From the NCBI GenBank assembly GCA_023435505.1, contig JAEYRR010000351.1, positions 1 through 5,060 of the forward strand: DNA of 5,060 nt. Reading direction: 5' to 3'. This DNA is from Bacillota bacterium. Its GTDB lineage: Bacteria > Bacillota > Clostridia > Lachnospirales > Lachnospiraceae. A program made the translations under genes and the position numbers. The stretch's first letter is position 1; every line of letters starts with the position of its first letter. Shown piece after piece: positions 4,707-5,060 of the stretch. The notes under the pieces were generated by a model. It made no database searches, was not told the origin of the DNA, and saw only the letters and a list, made by a program, of their open reading frames with translations.

Positions 4707-5060
4707 GTGAACAAGTCAAAAACTATTATGAATGTGGATAAAGCTCCACGTAAGAAAGAAAAATCTAATAAATCTGGAAGTATTCGCAGTAAGATTATTG
4801 CTGCAAGCATTGGTGCAGTCATCTTAATAGGATTCATTGTACTAGTGGCATTTGATTACTTATATGTGGCACCTTGCATTACAGTAGAAGGTAAAAAGTA
4901 TAATATAAACGATATAGAAGTTCGTTATAATGTCTATAATTCAGAAGCACAGGTTCAGATGGATGCTGCCTATGCTTACATGTCAGGTAATTACGAAACT
5001 TTAGATGATTACTGGAATCTAGCTGGTGTCAAGGAAAATGCCAATACGATTGCCCGTAAT
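4707..5060 (+). CDS. Membrane-anchored SurA/PrsA-like protein, N-terminal part (cut by the window edge)
   Basis: An open frame of 118 codons starts at GTG and runs without a stop to the end of the window. Residues 1-29 are polar and rich in Lys and Arg (KAPRKKEKSNKS at 12-23), typical of a cytoplasmic tail. Residues 30-49 form one membrane segment (IIAASIGAVILIGFIVLVAF), so the rest is predicted outside the cell. From residue 58 on, ITVEGKKYNINDIEVRYNVY resembles VVLTINDTDYTLQDIMYVLY of the gene before it, and a DYWN motif recurs at a similar distance (101-104 here, 84-87 there). I therefore read it as a paralogous foldase-like protein held by a membrane helix instead of a lipid. The 38-base gap and lack of a promoter suggest one operon. 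The isomerase domain, if any, lies beyond the window, so function is inferred only from the N-terminal likeness. Confidence 0.75.
   Translation, partial: MNKSKTIMNVDKAPRKKEKSNKSGSIRSKIIAASIGAVILIGFIVLVAFDYLYVAPCITVEGKKYNINDIEVRYNVYNSEAQVQMDAAYAYMSGNYETLDDYWNLAGVKENANTIARN

Noticed and set aside
4640..4837. Minus-strand open frame of 65 codons with hydrophobic segments
   Set aside because: It is the reverse of the second foldase gene start and its membrane helix; the plus-strand GTG frame has a clear ribosome binding site and likeness to its neighbour.

Overview
The window is AT-rich and reads like a low-G+C Firmicute, most likely a Clostridia/Lachnospiraceae-type chromosome. The reasons are strong AGGAGG-type ribosome binding sites, an A/T-biased codon choice, a DUF6382-FHA protein and Clostridia-style SurA/PrsA-like foldase proteins. 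The organism assignment is inference. I see no rRNA, tRNA, insertion sequence, CRISPR array or phage gene, and no convincing intrinsic terminator.

Left part (1-1295): a 13-residue C-terminal remnant of a plus-strand gene enters from the left edge, possibly an amidohydrolase-type enzyme. It meets azlD tail to tail with a 3-base gap. azlC and azlD form a compact minus-strand operon for a two-component branched-chain amino acid exporter. It has a good extended -10 promoter (1133-1161), and an inverted repeat, GATAAG-N11-CTTATC, covers the -35 element. Middle part (1296-3138): a plus-strand DUF6382-FHA protein and a minus-strand LysR-type regulator converge, and their reading frames overlap by 38 bases. 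Right part (3139-5060): a 327-base regulatory gap separates the LysR gene from a divergent plus-strand gene pair. The pair is a secreted lipoprotein related to parvulin-type foldases, then a second, membrane-anchored protein that looks like its distant paralogue and runs off the right edge.

How they may work together: azlC and azlD make one transporter. The LysR regulator has a textbook T-N11-A palindrome upstream (ATAAG-N5-CTTAT). The same ATAAG/CTTAT half-sites occur in the azlC promoter, so a regulatory link between regulator and exporter is possible but unproven. The two foldase-like proteins are probably co-transcribed from an extended -10 promoter at 3414-3422 and would act outside the membrane on exported proteins. 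The FHA protein probably binds phosphothreonine peptides, but no kinase or secretion machinery lies in the window. Most of the window is recognisable housekeeping or accessory content. I do not see clear evidence of a new multi-gene system. The most unusual points are the overlapping convergent genes, the paired foldase paralogues with different membrane anchors, and the possible shared operator half-sites.
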